The translations under genes and the position numbers were made by a program. A stretch of DNA of 18,582 bases, taken from assembly GCA_003487005.1 (NCBI GenBank), contig DNFG01000202.1, forward strand, positions 862 to 19,443, given 5' to 3'. The notes under the pieces are model-generated. The model saw only the letters and a program-made list of their open reading frames with translations, searched no databases and had not been told where the DNA came from. This DNA comes from Bryobacterales bacterium. GTDB lineage: Bacteria > Acidobacteriota > Terriglobia > Bryobacterales > Bryobacteraceae. This document shows, piece by piece, positions 1-7,896 of the stretch; the stretch's first letter is position 1, and each line of letters opens with the position of its first letter.

Positions 1-248
1 TTCTCGGCGACCTCGGCGAGCGCCTCGAGCTGCGCCGGCGTCACGATGCCGCCGGGCAGCTTGGCGCGGATCATGTTCACGCCGTCCTGGCGCTGGCCGT
101 AGACGCCGTTGAGCAGGCGGAACGATCGCCAGTCGTCGGGCGACAGCTCGCCCTTCTCGAACGCCTCGAGCTTGGAGACGAACAGATCGACGTCCGCCTG
201 GCGGGCGTAGCCCTGACGGGCGGGTTGGAAGGTCTCGATCACGCTCAT
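1..248 (-). CDS. Nitrite/sulfite reductase, N-terminal fragment (runs off the left edge)
   Basis: The minus strand from ATG 248-246 is open to the window edge and encodes 82 residues beginning MSVIETFQPARQGYARQADV. The segments SFRLLNGVYGQRQDGVNMIR and KLPGGIVTPAQLEALAEVAE match the N-terminal ferredoxin-like half-domain of sirohaem/4Fe-4S nitrite and sulfite reductases, which reduce nitrite or sulfite to ammonia or sulfide in the cytoplasm. The Cys motifs binding the cluster lie in the missing C-terminal part, so nitrite and sulfite specificity cannot be separated. A strong AGGAGG lies six to eight bases before the ATG, which fixes the start. The gene has its own promoter with repeated operator-like motifs. 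Those motifs favour an assimilatory sulfur or nitrogen role under a repressor, but this is inference. The sequence resembles deltaproteobacterial more than alphaproteobacterial versions, from memory. Confidence 0.8.
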   Translation of the reverse strand, partial: MSVIETFQPARQGYARQADVDLFVSKLEAFEKGELSPDDWRSFRLLNGVYGQRQDGVNMIRAKLPGGIVTPAQLEALAEVAE

Positions 249-266
249 CTCAGCCTCCTGGCGGCA

Positions 267-324
267 TCCGTCATAACGGATACCTGTCTACCAGGATAAC
301 GGACGAGCTGTCAAACATAACGGA
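267..324. promoter_or_regulatory. Three ATAACGGA operator-like repeats upstream of the reductase gene
   Basis: The octamer ATAACGGA occurs at 273-280, 296-303 and 317-324, spaced 23 and 21 bases start to start, about two helical turns. The first copy is also half of a perfect inverted repeat, TCCGT-CATA-ACGGA, at 267-280. The middle copy lies between the proposed -35 and -10 boxes, the first lies downstream of the -10, and the third lies just upstream of the -35. That placement fits repression by a regulator binding several sites. Rrf2-family regulators (CymR/IscR-like) often control such genes, but the regulator's identity is inference. Confidence 0.55.
285..314 (-). promoter_or_regulatory. 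Sigma-70-like promoter for the nitrite/sulfite reductase gene
   Basis: Reading the minus strand, a perfect TTGACA (-35) lies at 314-309. A TAGACA-like -10 follows at 290-285 after 18 bases, or GTAGAC at 291-286 after 17. The predicted transcript starts roughly 25-30 bases before the ATG and contains the AGGAGG ribosome binding site. The -35 match is strong and the -10 match is moderate. Confidence 0.5.
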
Positions 325-367
325 CGTTCACCCCGGCCCGGCCTCCTGCCCTCCCCCTTAAACGAGT

Positions 368-395
368 CGAGGCGGGCCTTTGCGGGCCCGCCTCG
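368..395 (-). terminator. Stem-loop downstream of the lipoprotein gene
   Basis: CGAGGCGGGCC (368-378) and GGCCCGCCTCG (385-395) form a perfect 11-base-pair GC-rich stem with a 6-base loop. It lies 26 bases beyond the lipoprotein stop codon. On the minus strand it is followed only by a short GTTTAA stretch, so the U-tract is weak. It is a probable intrinsic terminator for the lipoprotein transcript. Confidence 0.6.
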
Positions 396-421
396 CACGT
401 CAGTCAGTGATCGCCGTCAGC

Positions 422-637
422 TCACTCGCCGCCGCCGCACGGATCGGCCTCGCCACCGCACGGGTTGCCGCAGGGGTCGCCGCCGCACGGGTTGGTGTCG
501 CCGCACGGGTTGGCGTCACCGCCGCACGGGTTCGCCGCGGGCTCCGTCGCCGGGGTCGCGGTGTCCTTCTTCTTGCCGCAGCCGGTAGCAAACGCCGCGA
601 GGCCGAGGGCGAGAACGACGATCTTCAGAGTACGCAT
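422..637 (-). CDS. Small lipoprotein with tandem PCGG-type repeats
   Basis: This 71-residue protein starts at ATG 637-635, preceded by AAGGAGA. Upstream in-frame starts lack a comparable ribosome binding site and would spoil the signal peptide. Residues 1-19 are a signal sequence (MRTLKIVVLALGLAAFATG) followed by Cys20, a lipobox of the A-T-G-C type. Gly at +2 gives no Asp inner-membrane retention signal. A short KKK and Thr/Ala/Pro linker leads to a low-complexity tail of about 35 residues containing six PCG units separated by G, D, N, E and A. The tail has six cysteines besides the lipidated one. Cys/Gly-rich lipoproteins of this look are frequent in Myxococcota, from memory. Function is unknown; metal binding or disulfide formation is only speculation. 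Confidence 0.7.
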   Translation of the reverse strand: MRTLKIVVLALGLAAFATGCGKKKDTATPATEPAANPCGGDANPCGDTNPCGGDPCGNPCGGEADPCGGGE

Positions 638-828
638 CAGGGTCTCCTTCGCTTTCGATCCGATTGGGTCTGGCGCGGGGCCCATAGCCTACGCGCGATG
701 CGTCGGACGGTAACGCAGCCCCGAATCGCGTCGCCACTTCCGGGCAGCGGAATCGACATCGCCGAAAATCCTCCAATCGACTGCACTTGTCGCGAGTCCG
801 ATACGCGGTTTGCTACCCTGCCGGGCCG

Positions 829-2196
829 ATGAGCGAGGGCCCGGGAGCGCCGCCAGCATCGGGCGGAGACGATCCGAAAACCATCCGCCGGGTCATCGTC
901 GCGTCGAGCGTCGGCACGCTCTTCGAATGGTACGACTTCTATCTCTACGGGGCGCTCGCCGTGTTCTTCGGCGGGCTCTTCTTCCCGTCCGGCAACGAAC
1001 GTGCGGCGCTGCTCGCCAGCCTGGCGACGTTCGGCGCCGGCTTCGGCGTGCGCCCGCTCGGCGCGCTCGTCTTCGGCCGCATCGGGGACCTGATCGGCCG
1101 CAAGTACACCTTCCTCGTCACCATCGTGACGATGGGGTTGTCGACCGCGCTCATCGGCTTCCTCCCGACCTACGCGTCGATCGGGCTGGCGGCGCCGGTG
1201 CTCCTGGTCACGCTGCGCCTCCTCCAGGGCCTCGCGCTCGGCGGCGAGTACGGCGGCGCCGCGACATACGTCGCCGAGCACGTGCCGGACGCGAAGCGCG
1301 GCTACTACACGAGCTTCATCCAGACCACGGCGACGCTCGGCTTCTTCATGTCGCTCGGCGTGATCGGCGCGTGCCGCTACGGGCTCGGCGCCGACGCGTT
1401 CCGCGCGTGGGGCTGGCGCATCCCGTTCCTCGGCTCGTTCCTCTTGCTCGGCGTCTCGCTCTACGTGCGCCTGAAGATGCAGGAGTCGCCGCTCTTCGCG
1501 CGCCTCAAGCAGGAGGGCAAGGTCTCGAAGAACCCGCTGAAGGAGAGCTTCACCAACCCACGCAACCTGAAGTTCGTCCTGCTCGCGCTGTTCGGCGCCA
1601 CCGCCGGCCAGGGCGTCGTCTGGTACACGGGGCAGTTCTACGCGCTCACCTTCCTGCAGAAGCCGCTCAACCTCGACTGGCAGCTCGCGTACACGCTCGT
1701 CGCGCTCGCGCTCGCGCTGGGCACGCCGTTCTTCATCGTGTTCGGCCGCCTGTCGGATCGCGTGGGCCGCAAGCGCATCATGATGAGCGGCCTCGCGCTG
1801 GCGGCGCTCACCTACGTGCCGATCTTCATGGCGATCTCGCACCTCGCCAACCCCGACGGCGCGGCCCAGGTGACGTCCTTGCCGCTCGCCGACGCCGCCG
1901 CCATCGTCGCGCTCCTGTGGGTGCAGATGATCTACGTGTGCATGGTGTACGGGCCGATCGCCGCGTTCCTCGTCGAGCTGTTCCCGACGTCGATCCGCTA
2001 CACCTCGATGTCCTTGCCGTACCACCTCGGCAACGGCTGGTTCGGCGGCTTCCTGCCCACCACAGCCTTCGCGATGGTCGCCGCGACGGGCAATATCTAC
2101 TACGGCCTCTGGTATCCGGTGGTGGTGGCGCTGGTGACGGTGGTGGTCGGCTATCTGTTCATCCGTGATCGGAAGGATGTGGACCTGGGCGGCTAG
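829..2196 (+). CDS. MFS transporter, metabolite:H+ symporter (MHS) family
   Basis: This 455-residue inner-membrane protein has about 12 hydrophobic segments, the usual length for MHS carriers (ProP, KgtP and ShiA relatives), which import organic acids, osmolytes or aromatics with protons. Family signatures are visible: SSVGTLFEWYDFYLYG near the N-terminus, RPLGALVFGRIGDLIGRK in the loop 2-3 region, RLLQGLALGGEYGGAATYVA, the repeated loop GRLSDRVGRKR, and LVELFPTSIRYTSMSL. Substrate cannot be named. ATG 829 is preferred to an in-frame GTG-type start at 787, because the family begins shortly before the first helix. No clear ribosome binding site precedes it, and a TACCCT box at 814-819 would allow a very short leader. 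The stop codon TAG lies inside the CTAG target of the adjacent insertion element, so the protein appears intact. Confidence 0.85.
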   Translation: MSEGPGAPPASGGDDPKTIRRVIVASSVGTLFEWYDFYLYGALAVFFGGLFFPSGNERAALLASLATFGAGFGVRPLGALVFGRIGDLIGRKYTFLVTIVTMGLSTALIGFLPTYASIGLAAPVLLVTLRLLQGLALGGEYGGAATYVAEHVPDAKRGYYTSFIQTTATLGFFMSLGVIGACRYGLGADAFRAWGWRIPFLGSFLLLGVSLYVRLKMQESPLFARLKQEGKVSKNPLKESFTNPRNLKFVLLALFGATAGQGVVWYTGQFYALTFLQKPLNLDWQLAYTLVALALALGTPFFIVFGRLSDRVGRKRIMMSGLALAALTYVPIFMAISHLANPDGAAQVTSLPLADAAAIVALLWVQMIYVCMVYGPIAAFLVELFPTSIRYTSMSLPYHLGNGWFGGFLPTTAFAMVAATGNIYYGLWYPVVVALVTVVVGYLFIRDRKDVDLGG

Positions 2197-2197
2197 T
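2192..2197. repeat. Left insertion target of the IS481-family element (GCTAGT)
   Basis: The six bases GCTAGT directly precede the terminal TGT of the element. They fit the NCTAGN target reported for IS481 of Bordetella. The palindromic CTAG supplies the stop codon of the transporter on the plus strand and of the transposase on the minus strand. Confidence 0.5.
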
Positions 2198-3156
2198 TGT
2201 TCGGTCCCGAAGTGAGGTGGATTGAATCGTATCGGAAGCGGTCTGGTTCGTCAGCCCACGCCTTGCAGATGGCTTCGTAGGGCGTGAGACCTTGTAAGGT
2301 CTTGGGCCGCTTGGCGAAGTTGTAGGCGTCCAGGATGGCGACGAGGTGCTGCCTGAGCTGTCGGTGGCTGTCGTAGTGATAGCGGCGGCCGGTGGCTTCC
2401 TTCAGCATCCGGTTCATCCGCTCGACCTGGCTCTTGGTTCAAGGACGATTGCGCTTGGTGAAGCGGTGCTCGGCGCAGTGTTCGAGGCAGACGCGGTCGA
2501 ACTTGTGGACCCGCTAGCGAGCTGCGGGGCCGGAGCGTTGCTGGGGCATGTCCCCGAACTGCACGCCGTTGTCGGTCATCACCGTATGGATCTGTAGGGC
2601 ACGGCTTCGATCACCGCCTTGAGGAAGTCGGCGGCGGCCTGGACGTTGGCGGCGGGGTGTAGCTGGGCGAAGGCGAACTTGGATGTCCGGTCCACGGCGA
2701 CGAACAGGTGCAGCTTGCCCTCGTCGGTCCTGACCTCGGCGATGTCGATGTGGAAGTAGCCGATCGGATAGCGCTTGAACGGCTGTTTGGTGGGCTTGTC
2801 GCCGGCGATCTCGGGCAGGCAGCTGATGCCGTGGCGCTTCAGACAGCGGTGATGCGACGACCGGGTCAGGTTCGGCAGCGTCGCCTGGAACGCGTAAGGG
2901 CCGTCGTCCAGCGGCAACAGGGTATGCCTGCGGAGGCGAAGACGATGGCTTCTTCCTCAGGCGTCAGAACCGTCGATCAAACCGTCTTGGGGCCCATCGG
3001 CGCGTCATGAACGAAGGCTCGCTTGCGCCGTTTGGCGACGGTCTTGTGGTTGAACCCGTGCCGCGGCGCTAGCTCTTTGAGCGGAGCTTTCGATCGCTGT
3101 ATCGCAGCTCGGACTGCGTGCGTGGTCGTGGCGCTGCCGAGGAGTATCTGGCCCAT
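2193..3156 (-). pseudogene. IS481-family transposase, broken by two frameshifts and three stops
   Basis: From ATG 3156 the frame gives an N-terminal helix-turn-helix region (MGQILLGSATTTHAVRAAIQ, then LKELAPRHGFNHKTVAKRRK). It meets TGA at 2979-2977. A one-base loss near 2930 shifts the frame into the DDE core: PLDDGPYAFQATLPNLTRSS, then RYPIGYFHIDIAEVRTDEGK with the first catalytic Asp. A second one-base loss near 2590, after EAVPY, shifts again to HTVMTDNGVQF (second Asp). TAG at 2516-2514 and TGA at 2441-2439 follow, the latter replacing an expected Trp codon. SQVERMNRMLKEATGRRYHY carries the catalytic Glu, and the protein ends with SIHLTSGPNN. All three catalytic residues are recognisable but the gene is not translatable as one protein. 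The terminal TAG is supplied by the target CTAG. Sequencing or consensus error could contribute to the damage. Confidence 0.9.
2198..2220 (+). repeat. Terminal inverted repeat, left side of the IS481-family element
   Basis: TGTTCGGTCCCGAAGTGAGG and the next three bases align with the opposite end at 18 of 23 positions. The repeat overlaps the last codons of the transposase pseudogene. Confidence 0.7.
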
Positions 3157-3192
3157 AGTGTCGCTCGGAATGAAGGGTCAGCTCGACTGATT

Positions 3193-3215
3193 CCCCCACA
3201 CTCCGGGACAGGACA
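3193..3215 (-). repeat. Terminal inverted repeat, right side of the IS481-family element
   Basis: Read on the minus strand from 3215 it begins TGTCCTGTCCCGGAGTGTGG. It pairs with 2198-2220 at 18 of 23 positions. It lies upstream of the transposase start at 3156. Confidence 0.7.
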
Positions 3216-3221
3216 CCTAGG
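3216..3221. repeat. Right insertion target of the IS481-family element (CCTAGG)
   Basis: CCTAGG fits the NCTAGN target pattern but differs from the left flank GCTAGT at both outer bases. A six-base target duplication from one insertion would be identical on the two sides; only the central four bases agree here. Confidence 0.45.
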
Positions 3222-3271
3222 GCTTCCCGTGCCGCGCCGCGGCTTCGCGGGTGCCAATCGATAGCTAGAAT

Positions 3272-3294
3272 CCCACGCCGGTCGCGAGCGTGGG
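3272..3294 (-). terminator. Stem-loop after the methyltransferase gene
   Basis: CCCACGC (3272-3278) and GCGTGGG (3288-3294) form a 7-base-pair stem with a 9-base loop, beginning 23 bases beyond the methyltransferase stop codon. The minus-strand sequence that follows is ATTCTAG, a poor U-tract. It is a possible transcription terminator, weakly supported. Confidence 0.35.
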
Positions 3295-3317
3295 TCTCGC
3301 AGGGTTTGCGGGCTTTG

Positions 3318-4175
3318 CTACCGTACGGCCTCCACATAGACGCTCATCTGCGGATGAGTGTTGTCGAAATACAGGGTGTTCCTGAGTGGGGCGCAGGCCG
3401 ATTGCCCGTAGCCAGATCGATAAGGTTCGGCGAAGCCCGCGTTGCGCATGAATGCCGCGATTTTGTCGTGGCTCCACCACGAGACATGATTGCCGGGTCT
3501 GTCGCCTCGCCATTCGGTCAACCCGGTAAAGTAGTCGAGCGCACCGATCTTGCCCTTTTCGGCGATTATGCGGCGAATCTCAACGGCATCAAATTTGTGA
3601 ACCGAAGGCGAAAGGTCGTTTGGCGCCAGCATGGTCGCGACGTGATGCAGCCACCGCTCTTCCAAGGGCACTGAAGTGGCCGGCGCGTGGAGCATGGTCT
3701 CAAAGGTTCCTGGCCGATCATAAGCCTTGTCCCAATAGAACCAGTCCTCATCGGAGCGCTGCATGGCCGCAAAGTCGGTGTCAGCGTCGGGTCCCGTGGT
3801 CACGCGCAAAAATCCGCCCGGCTTCAGGGCGCGATATGACTCGCGGAACAACCGGTCCACCGCGTCATCCTTGACGTGTTCGATGGTGTGGCTTGTGTAT
3901 ATGACATCGGCTGACGCATCGGGGATCGGCAGAGGATCATCCGACATGAGATCGCAATGAATGACGTTCTTTTGATCGTCCCTGTACCAATCGGAAACAT
4001 AGTCCAGATTGATCCACCGAGGATGGAAAAACGAGCCTGCGCCAACGTTGTAGAAACGACCGTGAGGATAGAGTCGGTCGTAGAGCGCCGTATCGTCCGG
4101 CACGACCCGCCTGAGATCGACGCCAAATCGCTGGGCCGTCGTTCGTATCCGATGCTTCAACTTGCCCAACGCCAT
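3318..4175 (-). CDS. Class I SAM-dependent methyltransferase (Methyltransf_11-like)
   Basis: This is a 285-residue soluble protein. Residues 42-59 (YNVGAGSFFHPRWINLDY) hold the SAM-binding motif I in a G-A-G-S form, followed by an acidic strand end at D58. Residues 82-101 (LPIPDASADVIYTSHTIEHV) are the motif II/III region with the usual S.HTIEH, and LKPGGFLRV at 117-125 is motif post-III. This architecture is common among methyltransferases of O-antigen and capsule clusters that cap or modify sugars, but the acceptor is unknown. ATG 4175 is supported by GGAG six bases upstream. It is separated from the polysaccharide operon by acs, which runs the other way, so its link to glycan synthesis is inference. 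Its GC content is visibly lower than that of the transporter to its left. Confidence 0.75.
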   Translation of the reverse strand: MALGKLKHRIRTTAQRFGVDLRRVVPDDTALYDRLYPHGRFYNVGAGSFFHPRWINLDYVSDWYRDDQKNVIHCDLMSDDPLPIPDASADVIYTSHTIEHVKDDAVDRLFRESYRALKPGGFLRVTTGPDADTDFAAMQRSDEDWFYWDKAYDRPGTFETMLHAPATSVPLEERWLHHVATMLAPNDLSPSVHKFDAVEIRRIIAEKGKIGALDYFTGLTEWRGDRPGNHVSWWSHDKIAAFMRNAGFAEPYRSGYGQSACAPLRNTLYFDNTHPQMSVYVEAVR

Positions 4176-4597
4176 TTAGCTCCGAGTTCACCTTTAGATG
4201 GACGTTTATCCCAAGGCTGAGGGACCGGCCATACCTGACGACAAACGCCGCGCAAATTTGCCAAAGATCATGGCCGATGATGGTCCTGTCTGTTCCCCTC
4301 CACGGCCCCGACCCGCCGACATCGGCGCGTTGTGAACCCTCTGTAGGTCGTCCACCCGATCCGGCCCGGGAAAGCTTGAGTCAGCCTTTTCCCGAGAATG
4401 ACGCAGGATGGGAAGCTATTGAGTCCACGTCCGGGTCGGCGCAATCAGCCTCAGACCCGCGGCGACTCATCGCGATATCCGGTCCCTTGAACCTCGGATT
4501 TGCCAGAGCGCGCATCAAGCGAATCCTTGGTACACGCTAGCCGCGACCTGAGACAGGACACGGTGCGCCAGAGACAGCCAGCCTTGGAGACGGTTTA
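4176..4597. other. Intergenic region between divergent methyltransferase and acs genes
   Basis: About 420 bases with no recognisable gene, RNA or repeat. A plus-strand open frame at 4277-4540 (87 codons) has no ribosome binding site and a composition unlike a folded protein, so I do not call it. The region must hold the promoters of both divergent neighbours, but no convincing -35/-10 pair was found for either. The only clear signal is GGAGA at 4586-4590, seven bases before the acs ATG. Confidence 0.5.
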
Positions 4598-6547
<1,950 letters not shown>

Positions 6548-6573
6548 GTCGTTACCGGGCGTGTTGGGGAGCC

Positions 6574-6661
6574 AAGGCGAGCATGGGCGCTCTGCTCAAT
6601 CTGCCGACCCGTTAAGCACAGGACGCTCGGCCATGGGTCGTGGATGCCCTCGGCTCGCCTT
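6574..6661. repeat. Inverted repeat in the convergent acs/GT4 intergenic region
   Basis: AAGGCGAGC (6574-6582) and GCTCGCCTT (6653-6661) are perfect complements separated by 70 bases, with partial pairing continuing inward (GGGC/GCCC). The right arm overlaps the glycosyltransferase stop codon. It could be a long bidirectional terminator or the trace of an earlier insertion. The loop is too long for a standard intrinsic terminator. Confidence 0.35.
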
Positions 6662-7896
6662 CAAGCGCTGATCTGATCGGGAAGGGCCAGCCTCAGATAA
6701 TTCTCGGCGAGCGTCCGGTAGTCCCGGTGGCGCAGGATCCAGTCCCGGCCCGTACGCCCCATCGCTTCACGCTCCGCCGGGGGAAGGGCCGCCAGCCTGA
6801 GAATCTCGGACTTCAGCGCCACCGCGTCGCCGGGGGGCACCGAGACCCCAGACCCCGCCTCGTCCACCATGGTTGGATGGCCGGCGTAGGAGGCGATGAT
6901 CAGCTTGCCAGCCAGCATGTAGTCGATGACCTTGTTCAGCGACATACCGTACTTCCAGACCCTTGAGGGTTTGACCGAGAAGTACAGCAGGTCGCTCAAA
7001 GCCAGCACCGACTGCACTTGGCTCATGGGCACCGACCCGGTGAACGTGACGTTCGGCAGGTCGGCGCACTCGGCCTCGAACTTCGGTTTCAGAGCGCCTT
7101 CGCCCACGATCAGGAAATGCACGTCCGGAACGCCTTTCATGGACCGGGCGCAGTCGAAAAGCACCTCCAGGGCGTTGGTCACGCCAATAGTGCCGGCGTG
7201 GCAGACGATGAGTTTACCTTGGGGCACGTGCTGCGCGATCCACTCCGCCGGAAGCGGTTCGGCCTTTTCGGTCATGTCGGGATCGACGCCGAAGGGGATG
7301 CAGGCCACCGGCGCATGGCGGTCGCCCAAGCTCTCGTCCACATGTTGCTTCAGGTTCGGCATGGTGCCCACCACCAAATCGGCGCGCTGGTAAGCCATCT
7401 TCTCAATCCAGCGCAGAACCATCACGCCCGGATTGCGCGGGCTGAATCCACCTTCCTCAATGATCGTCAGGGGCCAGATGTCGCGCACCTCGAACACCAG
7501 TCGGCACCCGTAGCGGCGTTTCAAGAGCAGCCCACTGAAGATCGTCAGCAGCGAAAGGCTTGAGACGATGATTGCATCGGGAGGCGGGAGACCATCCGTC
7601 GGCAGCCGCGCCACCTTCCACTCGAAGTCAAGCCAGCTCACCACGCGCCGCCAAGAGTTGGCGCGCTGGTACTTGAACGTGCGAACCCAGCACACGTCCA
7701 CACCATCGACATGGGTTCGTAGATGGGAGCCCTTGAAGTCCGGGGCGCTGGCCAAGTGGTTTGAATCGGACGTAACAATGACAGCGCGATGCCCCAGCCT
7801 GGCCATCTCGCGCATCAGATAGAACGGGCGCCTGCCCACGCGGCCGTACGGTGGCGGTGCGGCGTATTTCGAAATATACCAGATGCAGGCGCTCAC
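6661..7896 (-). CDS. Glycosyltransferase family 4, WbuB-like
   Basis: This 411-residue GT-B enzyme probably adds a sugar to the lipid-linked repeat unit on the cytoplasmic face. The N-terminal domain has SKYAAPPPYGRVGRRPFYL and MARLGHRAVIVTSDSNHLAS. FEVRDIWPLTIIEEGG at 135-150 is a hallmark of the WbuB-type GT4 subgroup. The C-terminal donor domain has CHAGTIGVTNALEVLFDCA from 232 and SRVWKYGMSLNKVIDYMLAGKL from 311, where the EX7E-type motif is changed to a D-containing variant as in many WbuB relatives. The start is a GTG at 7896 that overlaps the upstream stop as GTGA, implying coupled translation. It is the last gene of the operon. Donor and acceptor sugars cannot be read from the sequence; WbuB itself is associated with N-acetyl-fucosamine transfer. 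Confidence 0.85.
   Translation of the reverse strand: MSACIWYISKYAAPPPYGRVGRRPFYLMREMARLGHRAVIVTSDSNHLASAPDFKGSHLRTHVDGVDVCWVRTFKYQRANSWRRVVSWLDFEWKVARLPTDGLPPPDAIIVSSLSLLTIFSGLLLKRRYGCRLVFEVRDIWPLTIIEEGGFSPRNPGVMVLRWIEKMAYQRADLVVGTMPNLKQHVDESLGDRHAPVACIPFGVDPDMTEKAEPLPAEWIAQHVPQGKLIVCHAGTIGVTNALEVLFDCARSMKGVPDVHFLIVGEGALKPKFEAECADLPNVTFTGSVPMSQVQSVLALSDLLYFSVKPSRVWKYGMSLNKVIDYMLAGKLIIASYAGHPTMVDEAGSGVSVPPGDAVALKSEILRLAALPPAEREAMGRTGRDWILRHRDYRTLAENYLRLALPDQISA

Larger units (their letters stand above)
2198..3215 (-). mobile_element. IS481-family insertion sequence, decayed
   Basis: The element is 1018 bases long, bounded by imperfect terminal inverted repeats that begin TGT at 2198 (plus) and at 3215 (minus). 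The first 23 bases match at 18 positions. CTAG flanks the termini on both sides, as in IS481 insertion targets. It contains one transposase reading frame on the minus strand, broken by two frameshifts and three stop codons, so it cannot transpose by itself. The encoded protein resembles the alphaproteobacterial IS481 transposases of about 320 residues that begin MGQ.L.GSATTTHAVRAAIQ, from memory. The six-base flanks are not identical to each other (GCTAGT versus CCTAGG). Confidence 0.85.

Noticed and set aside
425..545. Short regularly spaced GC-rich repeats resembling a CRISPR or satellite array
   Set aside because: They are the codons of the PCGG repeats of the lipoprotein, too short and irregular for CRISPR, and lie wholly within the reading frame.
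637..2025. Long minus-strand open frame (462 codons) opposite the transporter gene
   Set aside because: It mirrors a clearly recognisable MHS transporter, is built of Arg/Glu/Ala-rich repeats without domains, and arises from GC-rich codon bias.
4277..4540. Possible small gene on the plus strand between the methyltransferase and acs
   Set aside because: No ribosome binding site, no similarity recognised, Pro/Ser/Arg-rich composition typical of chance frames.
4551..4562. GACAGGACAC, also present at the end of the IS481-family element (3207-3216)
   Set aside because: A ten-base match without the remaining inverted repeat or a second end; most likely chance.
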